A DNA stretch of 44,282 nt from a bacterium. Lineage in GTDB: Bacteria; Acidobacteriota; Thermoanaerobaculia; Multivoradales; JAHEKO01. Positions within the stretch are counted from its first letter, which is position 1. Each line of letters opens with the position of its first letter. The position numbers were made by a program, and so were the translations under genes. Under the pieces are notes generated by a model. That model made no database searches. It was given only the letters and a program-made list of their open reading frames with translations, and had not been told where the DNA came from. Positions 6,814-15,055 of the stretch are shown in pieces. The stretch lies in NCBI GenBank assembly GCA_024224155.1, contig JAAENP010000312.1, forward strand, positions 1 through 44,282, written 5' to 3'.

Positions 6814-8310
6814 ATGAGTCTGTTGCCGAAGACAACCCTGCTCGACAAGCTGCTCTGGCCGTGGCGGCCGCTGACCGACCGCGAGGCAGGCGATGCGGTG
6901 GTCTCCAACTTCCTGCTGCACTGGTTTCCGACGCGTGTGACCCTGAAGAGCCTGTCGCTCAAGTACTCGCTCTACCTCGGCACCATCTCCATGGTGTTGT
7001 TCGCCATTCTGACGGTGACCGGGGTGTTCCTGATGTTTCTCTACGTGCCCTCGGTGGAGCGCGCGTATTGGGGAATCAAAGACCTCGACTATGCGGTCAG
7101 CTTCGGTTGGCTGCTGCGCCGGGTGCACCGGATCAGTGCTCATCTGATGGTGGTGGCGGTGTTTCTCCACATGTTCCGCGTTTTCCTGACCGGTTCCTAC
7201 AAGAAGGGCAGCGCCGTCGGATCGCAGCGGCCGTTCAACTGGGTTCTGGGCGTGCTGCTGCTGGCTCTCACGCTCTTTCTCAGTTTCACCGGTTACCTGC
7301 TGCCGTGGGATCAACTGGCCTTTTGGGCGATCACGGTAGGCACCAACATCGCCGCCAGCGTGCCGGTTGTCGGAGAGCAGATTCGTCAGTTCCTGCTCGG
7401 CGGCACCCTGATCGGGCAGAACACCCTGATCCGCTTCTACGTCCTGCACGTTTTCTTTCTGCCGCTGGCCTTGGGTGGGGTGGCGGTCTGGCACATGTGG
7501 CGCATCCGCAAGGACGGCGGCTTGGCAGTGACCGAGCAGCTGCGCGAGAAGAACCGGGAAGCGGAGCCGGAAGAACCGCTCAAGACAAAGACCTGGAGTG
7601 TTCTGGGGATCGCCAGTGGGACATCGGTGACCGTGATGGATCCGGCAACCGTCCATGAATCCGACTCGGTGCCGTCCTCGCCGTTTCTGACCGCGCGTCT
7701 GCTGGGCGTGACAGTCGCGACCTTAATCGTGACGCTGCTCCTGGGCCTCGTGGTGGCGGCACCGCTCGAGCAGGCGGCCAATCCGGAAGTAACTCCCAAC
7801 CCGGCCAAGGCGCCATGGTATTTCCTGGGGCTGCAGGAGCTGGTGAGCTACTCGGCCCTGATGGGGGGGGTGCTCATTCCGGGCATTGTGCTTCTGGGGT
7901 TGGCCTTGATCCCCTTCCTGGATCGGGAACAAAGACTGATCGGATACTGGTTCACCGATGCGGCCGGCAAGAAGTGGGCCCTGATCGGTCTGGCCTGGGG
8001 GCTGGTCTGGACGATCGGCTGCGTCGCTCTCGGCGTCAAGGTGCCGGTGCGGGAGCTCTTTCCGACGATCGAGAGCCAGATCTTCTTCGATCTCGTCAAT
8101 CCGGCGACATTGCTGTTGCTGAGCTTCGTGGCGCTCTATTACATCGCGCTGAAGGCGACCGCATCGACCCGAACCGCGGCGGTCGCCACCTTCTGCGCCT
8201 TCATCGTGGCCTTCCTTCTACTGACCTGGGCCGGAACCGCAATGCGGGGGCCGAACTGGGAGTTTTTCTGGCCGTGGCAGGAGTGGCCCCAACAACCCAT
8301 TCAGTTTTAG
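6814..8310 (+). CDS. Cytochrome b (fused b6/subunit IV type) of a bc-type complex
   Basis: A 498-residue integral membrane protein. The N-terminal half has the heme-binding core: [21 protein letters not shown] and, two helices later, [22 protein letters not shown] supply paired histidines. The C-terminal half resembles subunit IV, with the quinol-site block [12 protein letters not shown] in place of PEWY and further transmembrane helices. A hydrophilic loop (about residues 230-285) joins the halves. The start directly abuts the Rieske stop codon, and the pentaheme cytochrome gene begins two bases after its own stop. It should oxidise menaquinol and pass electrons to the Rieske protein, contributing to proton translocation during N2O respiration. 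High confidence in family; physiological partner inferred from the operon. Confidence 0.9.
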   Translation: MSLLPKTTLLDKLLWPWRPLTDREAGDAVVSNFLLHWFPTRVTLKSLSLKYSLYLGTISMVLFAILTVTGVFLMFLYVPSVERAYWGIKDLDYAVSFGWLLRRVHRISAHLMVVAVFLHMFRVFLTGSYKKGSAVGSQRPFNWVLGVLLLALTLFLSFTGYLLPWDQLAFWAITVGTNIAASVPVVGEQIRQFLLGGTLIGQNTLIRFYVLHVFFLPLALGGVAVWHMWRIRKDGGLAVTEQLREKNREAEPEEPLKTKTWSVLGIASGTSVTVMDPATVHESDSVPSSPFLTARLLGVTVATLIVTLLLGLVVAAPLEQAANPEVTPNPAKAPWYFLGLQELVSYSALMGGVLIPGIVLLGLALIPFLDREQRLIGYWFTDAAGKKWALIGLAWGLVWTIGCVALGVKVPVRELFPTIESQIFFDLVNPATLLLLSFVALYYIALKATASTRTAAVATFCAFIVAFLLLTWAGTAMRGPNWEFFWPWQEWPQQPIQF

Positions 8311-8312
8311 TC

Positions 8313-9515
8313 ATGAGCAGAATCCAACGCATCCCCAAACGCGAGCTGATCGTTCTACTCATCATCGGCTTGGCCGGCGTTGCCGCCGTCGCGGCGGTGT
8401 TCGTGCGCGAGGTCACTCCCGAGTGGAAGTACTACCAAGGTGAGTTTGCGAGCATCGTCGAGGAGAACCTGGGCTCGGTCGATCCCTCCCAGGTCCCCCG
8501 CGGGATCCAGCAGATTTGGGTGGAAGATCTCGACCGCGTCGACCGCTGCACGACCTGTCATCAGGGCATGTTCTGGACCGGGCTCGAGGACGTCGAGCAA
8601 CCGTGGGGAACCCACCCGCGACTGGAGCTCTTCCGCTCTCACCCGGTGGAGGAGTACGGCTGTACCGTCTGTCACGGTGGCGAGGGCTATGCGCTGAGCG
8701 CGTACGAGGGGCACGGCTACTCTCGCCACTGGGAGGAGCCGCTCCTGGCACAGCCGATCGCCTCGGAGTACGACCCCGTCAACCCACCGCCTCTGGTGGA
8801 GACCAACTGCAACTACTGTCATCGCTACGAGCGCTCGACGCCGGGGATGGACTACGTCAATCGGGGCAAAGAGGTCGTCCGGACCAAGGGCTGCAAGATC
8901 TGCCACGTGATCAATGGGAGTGGCGGCCGCATGGGTCCCGATCTGACTCACGTCGGCGACAAGCACGCCGAGGAGTTCGATTTCTCGAACCTGGCTACCG
9001 ACCAGTTGACCGTCTTCAACTGGCACTTCAAGCACTTCAAGTCACCGATCACCGTGGTGCCCGAGAGCATCATGCCGGACCTCAATCTCCAGAGCAGAGA
9101 CGCCCTGGCCCTCAGCATGCTGGTGATGAGCTGGCGCGATAACGAGCACCTTCCGCGCAAATACTTCCCCGGCGTCGAGCTCAAGGACGAGCAAACCGCC
9201 GCAGAGATGGAGCGCGAGCGCCGGATGTTGGAAGGCGATGGCGCCTTCTTCGTCGAGCACAGCTGTTTCGTCTGTCACTCGATCGAAGCCTTCGAGATCG
9301 AGTCACCGACCAACAAGGGGCCGGACCTCTCTTGGGCGCCGGACGACGTGCGGACCCGCTTCAGCAAAACGGTCGAGGAGTTCATCTTCGAGCCCACCGG
9401 GACTATGGAGATCATCCTGGGAAGCCAGATCGTTCTGACCGACGAGCAGAAATGGGAGGCGGTCAACAAAATCTCGAAGGCCTACGACATCGTCAAAAAC
9501 CGGGAGCAGGAGTAG
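8313..9515 (+). CDS. Membrane-anchored pentaheme cytochrome c
   Basis: From the ATG at 8313 the protein has 400 residues: an N-terminal uncleaved-looking membrane anchor (ELIVLLIIGLAGVAAVAAVF) and five CxxCH heme-attachment motifs at residues 79-83 (CTTCH), 117-121 (CTVCH), 166-170 (CNYCH), 194-198 (CKICH) and 318-322 (CFVCH). The last heme lies in a separate C-terminal cytochrome-c-like domain with a possible Met ligand region (TGTMEIILG). It takes the place of cytochrome c1 in the Rieske/cytochrome b module and sits immediately before nosZ, so it is the likely electron wire to the CuA centre of NosZ. Longer in-frame reading upstream overlaps cytochrome b and is not coding. Confidence 0.9.
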   Translation: MSRIQRIPKRELIVLLIIGLAGVAAVAAVFVREVTPEWKYYQGEFASIVEENLGSVDPSQVPRGIQQIWVEDLDRVDRCTTCHQGMFWTGLEDVEQPWGTHPRLELFRSHPVEEYGCTVCHGGEGYALSAYEGHGYSRHWEEPLLAQPIASEYDPVNPPPLVETNCNYCHRYERSTPGMDYVNRGKEVVRTKGCKICHVINGSGGRMGPDLTHVGDKHAEEFDFSNLATDQLTVFNWHFKHFKSPITVVPESIMPDLNLQSRDALALSMLVMSWRDNEHLPRKYFPGVELKDEQTAAEMERERRMLEGDGAFFVEHSCFVCHSIEAFEIESPTNKGPDLSWAPDDVRTRFSKTVEEFIFEPTGTMEIILGSQIVLTDEQKWEAVNKISKAYDIVKNREQE

Positions 9516-9565
9516 CTGCTCCATTCGAGGAAAGCAACAGATCATCAATCCATCAAGGAGGGAAG

Positions 9566-11458
9566 ATGAGGAATTCGACAAGAGCAACACTAGTCGTGCT
9601 TGCGGTTGTGGCCCTGCTCGTGGGCGGATGTGGCAAGCAGCCGCCAGGGCGGGGTGCGGCGCGCGGCAACGGAGGCTCGGATGTGACCGCAGCGGCGCTG
9701 GCCACCTATGTGCCGCCCGGCGATCTGGACGAGTACTATCTCTTCTACTCGGGTGGCCACGGTGGGCAGGTTTTCGTGGCGGGAGTCCCCTCGATGCGGC
9801 ATATCGCCACTATTCCCGTGTTCACGCCCTATCCAGGCACCGGGTTCGGCTTCGACGACGAGACCAAGGAGATGCTGGCCGGCTATACCTGGGGTGATTC
9901 GCACCATCCGGGCTTTTCGGAGACCGGTGGCGAATACGACGGTCGCTGGCTGTTCATCAACGACAACGCCAACGGCAGGATGGCCCGTATCAATCTGAAG
10001 GATTTCAAAACCAAGCAGATTCTCAAGATCCCGAATGTTTCCGCCAACCATGGCAGCTCGTTTGTCTCGCCGAACACCGAGTACATCACCATGGCGACCC
10101 GCATGTCGGTTCCGTTTCCGGAGGGAACGTATGCAGACGTGACGGACTACGCTGAAAAGTACAAGGGCGTCGTGGCCGGCATTGAGGTCGACCCCGATTC
10201 GGGGCACCTTACGCTCGGCTGGGAGATCGTGGTGCCGCCGTTCGACTACGACCTGGGTGACGCCGGGAAAGGCCCCAGCGAGGGGTACTTTTTCTGGACC
10301 TGCTACAACTCGGAGCGAGAGTTCATCGAGGGCGGCAAGCTCGAGGTGACCGCATCGCAGCGCGACAAAGACTACATCCTGATGGTCGACTGGCGTGCCG
10401 CCGCCCAGGCCGTGGCCGACGGGCAAGCAGAGACGATCAAGGGCGCTCCGGTGCTCTTCCCGGATAAGACTTCCGACATCGCCTGGTTCCTGCCGCTGGC
10501 GAAGTCTCCGCACGGGGTAGACGTCGCACCGTCGGGGCAGTGGATTGTCGGCGCGGGCAAGCTCTCTCCGACGACAACGGTCTTCAACATCGACAAGATC
10601 AAGAAGGCCATCGAGGACAAGAACTTCGAGGACACCATCGATGGCATTCCGGTTCTGACCTACGACTCGGTCCGTGAGGCAGAGATTCCGGTCGGGCTCG
10701 GTCCGCTACACACGCAATTCGACGGCAGGGGCTATGCCTACACGTCGCTCTTCGTGGAAAGCGCGGTCGCCAAATGGAAGCTGCCGCCCTATGACGACAC
10801 GTCGGATATGAGCCAGTACGTGGTCGACAAGATTCCGGTCTCCTACAACATCGGTCATCTCGTGACTGCCGAAGGGGACTCGATCGAGCCTGACGGCAAC
10901 TATCTGGTGGCTCTCAACAAGCTGTCGAAGGGTCGCCACATCAGCGTCGGTCCATCGATTCCGGAATCGGCGCAGCTAATCGACATCTCCGGCGACAAGA
11001 TGAGGCTCCTCTACGACGCCTTCACCGAGCCGGAGCCGCATTATGCGGTGATGATCAAAGCTGACAAGCTCGACCCGATCGAGGTCTACAAGAAGGATGA
11101 TCCGGCCTGGCCCAAGAACCCGAACGCCATCTGGACGGCCGAGGAAGCGAAGATCGAGCGTCGAGGCAACACCGTCGAAGTATGGATGATGGCGGTGCGC
11201 TCGTTCTTCGCACCCGATGTGATCCGGGTGAAGAAGGGCGACAAGGTCATCATTCACGTGACCAACATCGAGCAGACCCGCGACGAGCTGCATGGTTTCG
11301 CCATCAATGACTACGACATCAATCTGGTCGCCGATCCGGGAGAGACCAAGACCGTGACGTTCACCGCGGACAAGACAGGTGTATTCGCCTTCTACTGCAC
11401 CAACTTCTGTAGCGCTCTGCATCAGGAGATGCAGGGCTACTTCTTGGTTGAGGGATGA
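9566..11458 (+). CDS. nosZ: Clade II nitrous oxide reductase
   Basis: 630 residues from the ATG at 9566, which is preceded by an excellent AAGGAGGGA ribosome binding site. It reduces N2O to N2 in the periplasm. The N-terminus is a Sec/lipoprotein signal (VVALLVGGC) without a twin-arginine motif, as expected for clade II enzymes. Seven candidate CuZ histidines are visible: two in DSHHPGFSE, then SANHGSS, SPHGVDV, GPLHTQFDGRGYAYTS, YNIGHLV and EPHYAV. The C-terminal cupredoxin domain carries the CuA ligands ELHGF, C611, C615, H619 and M622 (CTNFCSALHQEM). No frameshift or missing ligand is seen. A lipid anchor at C21 would tether the enzyme to a membrane, near the membrane-bound cytochromes encoded upstream. 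Confidence 0.97.
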   Translation: MRNSTRATLVVLAVVALLVGGCGKQPPGRGAARGNGGSDVTAAALATYVPPGDLDEYYLFYSGGHGGQVFVAGVPSMRHIATIPVFTPYPGTGFGFDDETKEMLAGYTWGDSHHPGFSETGGEYDGRWLFINDNANGRMARINLKDFKTKQILKIPNVSANHGSSFVSPNTEYITMATRMSVPFPEGTYADVTDYAEKYKGVVAGIEVDPDSGHLTLGWEIVVPPFDYDLGDAGKGPSEGYFFWTCYNSEREFIEGGKLEVTASQRDKDYILMVDWRAAAQAVADGQAETIKGAPVLFPDKTSDIAWFLPLAKSPHGVDVAPSGQWIVGAGKLSPTTTVFNIDKIKKAIEDKNFEDTIDGIPVLTYDSVREAEIPVGLGPLHTQFDGRGYAYTSLFVESAVAKWKLPPYDDTSDMSQYVVDKIPVSYNIGHLVTAEGDSIEPDGNYLVALNKLSKGRHISVGPSIPESAQLIDISGDKMRLLYDAFTEPEPHYAVMIKADKLDPIEVYKKDDPAWPKNPNAIWTAEEAKIERRGNTVEVWMMAVRSFFAPDVIRVKKGDKVIIHVTNIEQTRDELHGFAINDYDINLVADPGETKTVTFTADKTGVFAFYCTNFCSALHQEMQGYFLVEG

Positions 11459-11468
11459 TAGAAGTGGC

Positions 11469-11493
11469 GGCCGGTCGATTGCCTCGACCGGCC
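11469..11493 (+). promoter_or_regulatory. Intercistronic hairpin after nosZ
   Basis: A perfect 10-bp stem GGCCGGTCGA / TCGACCGGCC with the loop TTGCC, starting 10 bases after the nosZ stop. There is no T tract, so it is more likely an mRNA 3'-end stabiliser or partial attenuator, giving more nosZ than downstream accessory message, than a full terminator. Confidence 0.5.
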
Positions 11494-11521
11494 GTCATGC
11501 TTGCCCGAAAAGAGTAAGAAA

Positions 11522-12154
11522 ATGCAGGATGTCTTCCGCGGATTGACTACCAAGCTCTCGCAGCCGTTGGCTCTGCCCAGTCGCGTTTTCGTGCTGATCG
11601 CGGCGTTGGTGCTGCCGCTCTCCTTCCTGGTGCCGTTGTGGCACATGAGCTTCGTGGCCCAGCAGTATCCCGAGGGCCTGGACCTGTTCATCTACGGGCA
11701 TGCCCTGGTGGGAGGAGACGACGGCAACGATCTGACCGAGATCAACGTGCTCAATCACTACATCGGGATGAAGGAGCTGCTGCCGGAGGATTTCACCGAG
11801 TTGAAGTGGATTCCTCTGGTGATCGGCGTGATGATGGTGCTGACGCTACGGTCCGTCGTCGTCGGCACCACGAGGTCGCTGTTGGACATCATCGTGATGT
11901 CGGCCTACTTCGGCCTCTTCTCGTTGTGGAGTTTCTGGTACAAGCTCAGCTCCTACGGTCATCAGCTCGATCCCAAGGCGGCCGTCCAGGTGGACCCGTT
12001 CACGCCGCCGGTCTTCGGTCAAAAGATGGTCGGCCAGTTCGGTGTCACGTCGTACCCGGCTCTCGGGACCGCGTTGATGATGCTTTTTGGCCTGCTGCTG
12101 GTAGCGGCGCTGGTGGTGTCCTGGAGAAGGACTTCCCGGGGAGAAGCGGCTTGA
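11522..12154 (+). CDS. nosB: NosB-like integral membrane protein
   Basis: A 210-residue protein directly downstream of nosZ, the position of the clade II gene nosB. Four transmembrane segments are predicted near 22-41, 97-115, 120-142 and 180-200. A conserved-looking extracytoplasmic loop between the first two contains QYPEGL, GGDDGNDLTEINVLNHYIGM and a KWIP motif before helix 2. NosB proteins are known to be linked to clade II nosZ but have no established biochemical function; maturation or membrane organisation of NosZ is likely. I chose the ATG at 11522; a TTG at 11501 would add seven residues and lies just after the intercistronic hairpin. The nosB name rests on position and topology. Confidence 0.7.
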   Translation: MQDVFRGLTTKLSQPLALPSRVFVLIAALVLPLSFLVPLWHMSFVAQQYPEGLDLFIYGHALVGGDDGNDLTEINVLNHYIGMKELLPEDFTELKWIPLVIGVMMVLTLRSVVVGTTRSLLDIIVMSAYFGLFSLWSFWYKLSSYGHQLDPKAAVQVDPFTPPVFGQKMVGQFGVTSYPALGTALMMLFGLLLVAALVVSWRRTSRGEAA

Positions 12155-12182
12155 CCCCTTGTTGGAGAGATAAGGAGAGACG

Positions 12183-12689
12183 ATGAAGAGATACGCAGTG
12201 CTTTTTGCGCTAATAGTGCTCGCCACCGGCTGCGGCGCTGGCGAGGATGTTGCCCAGGCGCCGGCCGGCGCTGAAGCCGGTCCGGCGATCGAGTTGCAGG
12301 TGGAGGCACCCGAGCCGCTAGCGGAGCCGGAGTACAAGAGTCCGGCCTCCGATACCGATTGGGAGGCCAAGGTCAACAACAAGAACATCGAGATCGTCCA
12401 GGTCTTGAACATCATCAACCCGGTTGCGGCCTATATCGGCACCGGGTTCGAGCAGTACGGCGACAGATTCGATGCGACGCTGCACGAGGAGTGGACTGAC
12501 ACCCAGGTGCAGCTCGGCAGCGCCACCACGCTCTACGACGATTGCAAGACTCGAATGGAGGCCGGCAACTTCGACAAGCAGCTCTTTCTCGACATGGAAG
12601 AGGTGTGGCAGCTGTTGGTCAAGACCGGCGTCGCCGGCGTGCGCACGAAGAGCATGATCGACGAGGCACTCGAGGACATCGCCGGCTAG
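12183..12689 (+). CDS. Unknown lipoprotein in the nos operon
   Basis: 168 residues from an ATG preceded by AAGGAGAG, a strong ribosome binding site. The N-terminus is a lipoprotein signal (LFALIVLATGC) followed by an Ala/Pro/Glu-rich linker to about residue 60. The rest (from SDTDWEAKVNNKN) is a mainly helical domain with GTGFEQYGD and a single further Cys in DDCKTRMEAGNFD. No heme (CxxCH), cupredoxin or Sco-type motif is present. I do not recognise the family. Its place between nosB and nosD, with normal operon spacing, suggests a periplasmic accessory role for NosZ assembly or anchoring. Confidence 0.8.
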   Translation: MKRYAVLFALIVLATGCGAGEDVAQAPAGAEAGPAIELQVEAPEPLAEPEYKSPASDTDWEAKVNNKNIEIVQVLNIINPVAAYIGTGFEQYGDRFDATLHEEWTDTQVQLGSATTLYDDCKTRMEAGNFDKQLFLDMEEVWQLLVKTGVAGVRTKSMIDEALEDIAG

Positions 12690-12711
12690 AAAAGCAGGGG
12701 ACCTAACTAGA

Positions 12712-14115
12712 GTGTTGCGCCTACGGTGCACCAGCCGGGGCGAGTGTCTCGGGCTCGTCGCGTTCTTATTGACGCTGCTGAACCTGTTTTCCCTGGTTCG
12801 GCTGGAAGCGGCCGTCCACCGGGTTCGCGCCGGGGAGAGGATCGCGCCGGTTCTCCGTCAAGCCGAGGCCGGTGACACCGTCTGGTTGGAGCCCGGAGAG
12901 TACGTGGAGAACCTCGTTATCGAGGTTCCGGTGACGCTGACCGGTGACGGCTATCCGCATATTCGAGGCGGCTACAAAGGGACGGTCATTCACGTCAAGG
13001 CCGCCGGTACGGTGATCGAGGGTCTGCGCGTAAGCCAGGCCGGAACCCAACTTACCGAGGATATGGCCAGCATCCTGGTGGAGGCCGATTCGGTGACCGT
13101 GCGCGACAATCGAATCGACGAGCCCTTGCACGGGATCTACGTCAAAGGCGCCAGCCGAATCCACATTGACGGTAATCGAATCGAAGGCAGGCTCGATCTG
13201 ATCGAGGAGGACCGCGGCAACGGCATTCACCTCTGGAACAGCCGCGACAATCTGATCGAGCGCAACGAAATTCTCAACGTACGCGACGGCATCTATTTCT
13301 CCTTCGCCGACGATACGCGGGTGTCGAAAAACCACATCCACGAAGTGCGCTACGGCCTGCACTACATGTATTCCAACCGCAACGTTTTCGAAGACAACCT
13401 GTTCGAGCGCAATGTCGCCGGAGCGGCGTTGATGTACTCGAACGACATCCGCTTCGTGCGCAATGTCTTCGCTCGCTGTCGGGGATTTCGCGCCTACGGC
13501 ATCCTCTACCAGTCGATGGACGACACCCGTGCCGAGCAGAATCTCATCCTGGACAACAGCCGGGGATTCTTCCTCAACAACAGTGGCCAGAACTTCTTGC
13601 TGAACAACGATGTGGTGGACAACGATCTGGCGATTCAGCTCAACGGTGACGGCGGCGGCAACGTCATCGCCGGCAACAACTTCGTCAACAACCTGAGCGA
13701 CCTGCTACTCGATATCGGGGAAGTGGCGATCGAATGGACCGACGAGCGGGGGGGCAACTACTGGAGCGGTTACAGAGGATACGACCTCGACGGAGACGGC
13801 ATCGGCGATCGGCCGCACACGATCCAGAACGTCTTCCAGGTGCTGGAGAGCGACTATCCCGAGGTCCGCTTTTATCTCCTGAGCCTGGCGGCCGAGGTCT
13901 TGGAGATCGCTGAGAGGACTCTTCCGATCCTGGATCTGGAGCGGGCCGGGGACAGCGCGCCACGGCTCCGGCCCTGGGCCAATGAAGAGGTTCCCTGGTC
14001 GCAGGTTCAGCAGCGTTACCGGAAGCGCAGCCTGCCGGCGGCCGCGGCCTTTCTCCTAGTCTCCGTGGCTCCCTTCCTGGCTCTTCTCACTGCCAGCCGC
14101 AGGCGCTCCGGATAG
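12712..14115 (+). CDS. nosD: NosD, periplasmic beta-helix protein for CuZ maturation
   Basis: 467 residues from the GTG at 12712 (AGGGG about 12 bases upstream). An N-terminal hydrophobic signal (LVAFLLTLLNLFSLV) is followed by the tandem short beta-helix turns of the NosD/CASH family, with repeated N-x-I/F..N patterns such as GIHLWNSRDNLIERNEI and GLHYMYSNRNVFEDN. The block GNYWSGYRGYDLDGDGIGD is a strong NosD signature. A C-terminal hydrophobic helix near 440-462 is followed by basic residues. NosD works with the NosF/NosY ABC transporter in building the copper-sulfide CuZ centre. The nosF gene follows immediately. Confidence 0.92.
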   Translation: MLRLRCTSRGECLGLVAFLLTLLNLFSLVRLEAAVHRVRAGERIAPVLRQAEAGDTVWLEPGEYVENLVIEVPVTLTGDGYPHIRGGYKGTVIHVKAAGTVIEGLRVSQAGTQLTEDMASILVEADSVTVRDNRIDEPLHGIYVKGASRIHIDGNRIEGRLDLIEEDRGNGIHLWNSRDNLIERNEILNVRDGIYFSFADDTRVSKNHIHEVRYGLHYMYSNRNVFEDNLFERNVAGAALMYSNDIRFVRNVFARCRGFRAYGILYQSMDDTRAEQNLILDNSRGFFLNNSGQNFLLNNDVVDNDLAIQLNGDGGGNVIAGNNFVNNLSDLLLDIGEVAIEWTDERGGNYWSGYRGYDLDGDGIGDRPHTIQNVFQVLESDYPEVRFYLLSLAAEVLEIAERTLPILDLERAGDSAPRLRPWANEEVPWSQVQQRYRKRSLPAAAAFLLVSVAPFLALLTASRRRSG

Positions 14116-14149
14116 AGTGACTGCTCCGGACCGGAGGGCCGGAATCGCG

Positions 14150-15055
14150 ATGATTCGCCTCGAGCGATTCGACAAGTGGTACCAGAAACTGCACGCTGTC
14201 AAGGAGATGGACCTCGAGGTCCGAGCGGGCGAGGCGTTTGTTCTCCTGGGAGCCAATGGTTGCGGAAAGACGACGGTCTTGAGGGCGATCGCCGGGCTCC
14301 ACTCTCCGTCATCGGGCCGGGTATTGGTCGACGGTTTCGACATCGCAACTGATCCTCTACGCGCCAAGAGGAGGATCGCCTACCTGCCGCAGCGAGTCAC
14401 CCCGCCGGAGCTTCTGACCGGCCGCGAGGTGTTGCAGTTTTACGCCGGACTCGATCGGGTTCCTCTCGACCGTGTGGGCGAAGCGCTCGACTTTGTCGGC
14501 CTTGTCGACGATGCCGATCGGTTCACACGGGAGTATTCAGGTGGCATGGTGCAACGGTTGGGTCTTGCCGTGACCTACCTGAGAGATGTTCCTCTTCTGC
14601 TGCTGGACGAGCCGACCTTGAACCTGGACCCCACCGGTCTCGGACGCTTCCGGGAGTGGGTGGGAGAGTTGCGGGGAAAGGGAAAGACGATCTTCTTCAC
14701 CTCGCACATTCTGCAGGAGGCACTGCGTCTAGCCGATCGGGTGGGGGTGATGTCGGAGGGTCGATTGGTACGGGTGCAGGAGGTTGCGGGCTTTCGGGAG
14801 AGGGTGGTCCAGGCGACGACCATGCGAGTCGTCCTGGACCGGGTCACGCAGGCCTTCATCGATGCCGCGCGAAGAGCGGGCGCCGTCAAGGACAGTTGGT
14901 CCGAAGTCAGCTACTCCTTCGAGGCGCCGCCCAGGGCGCGCCAGAAGGTGATTCGAGCCATAGAGAAGGAGGGCGGCCGTATCGAGGAGCTGCACACCGA
15001 GCCGCCGGACTGGGAATCGCTGGTCGAGAATCATCTGGACGAGGGATTGGGATGA
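14150..15055 (+). CDS. nosF: NosF, ABC transporter ATPase for CuZ assembly
   Basis: 301 residues from ATG 14150, with GGAGGG about 11 bases upstream; a GTG at 14117 would add 11 unconserved residues. All ABC-ATPase motifs are present: Walker A GANGCGKTT, Q-loop YLPQ, signature YSGGMVQR, Walker B LLLLDEPT and the switch histidine in FTSHIL. It pairs with NosY, encoded at the end of the operon, and cooperates with NosD. The C-terminal ~90 residues form an extra domain seen in many single-domain export ATPases. The stop codon overlaps the nosL start (ATGA). Confidence 0.92.
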   Translation: MIRLERFDKWYQKLHAVKEMDLEVRAGEAFVLLGANGCGKTTVLRAIAGLHSPSSGRVLVDGFDIATDPLRAKRRIAYLPQRVTPPELLTGREVLQFYAGLDRVPLDRVGEALDFVGLVDDADRFTREYSGGMVQRLGLAVTYLRDVPLLLLDEPTLNLDPTGLGRFREWVGELRGKGKTIFFTSHILQEALRLADRVGVMSEGRLVRVQEVAGFRERVVQATTMRVVLDRVTQAFIDAARRAGAVKDSWSEVSYSFEAPPRARQKVIRAIEKEGGRIEELHTEPPDWESLVENHLDEGLG

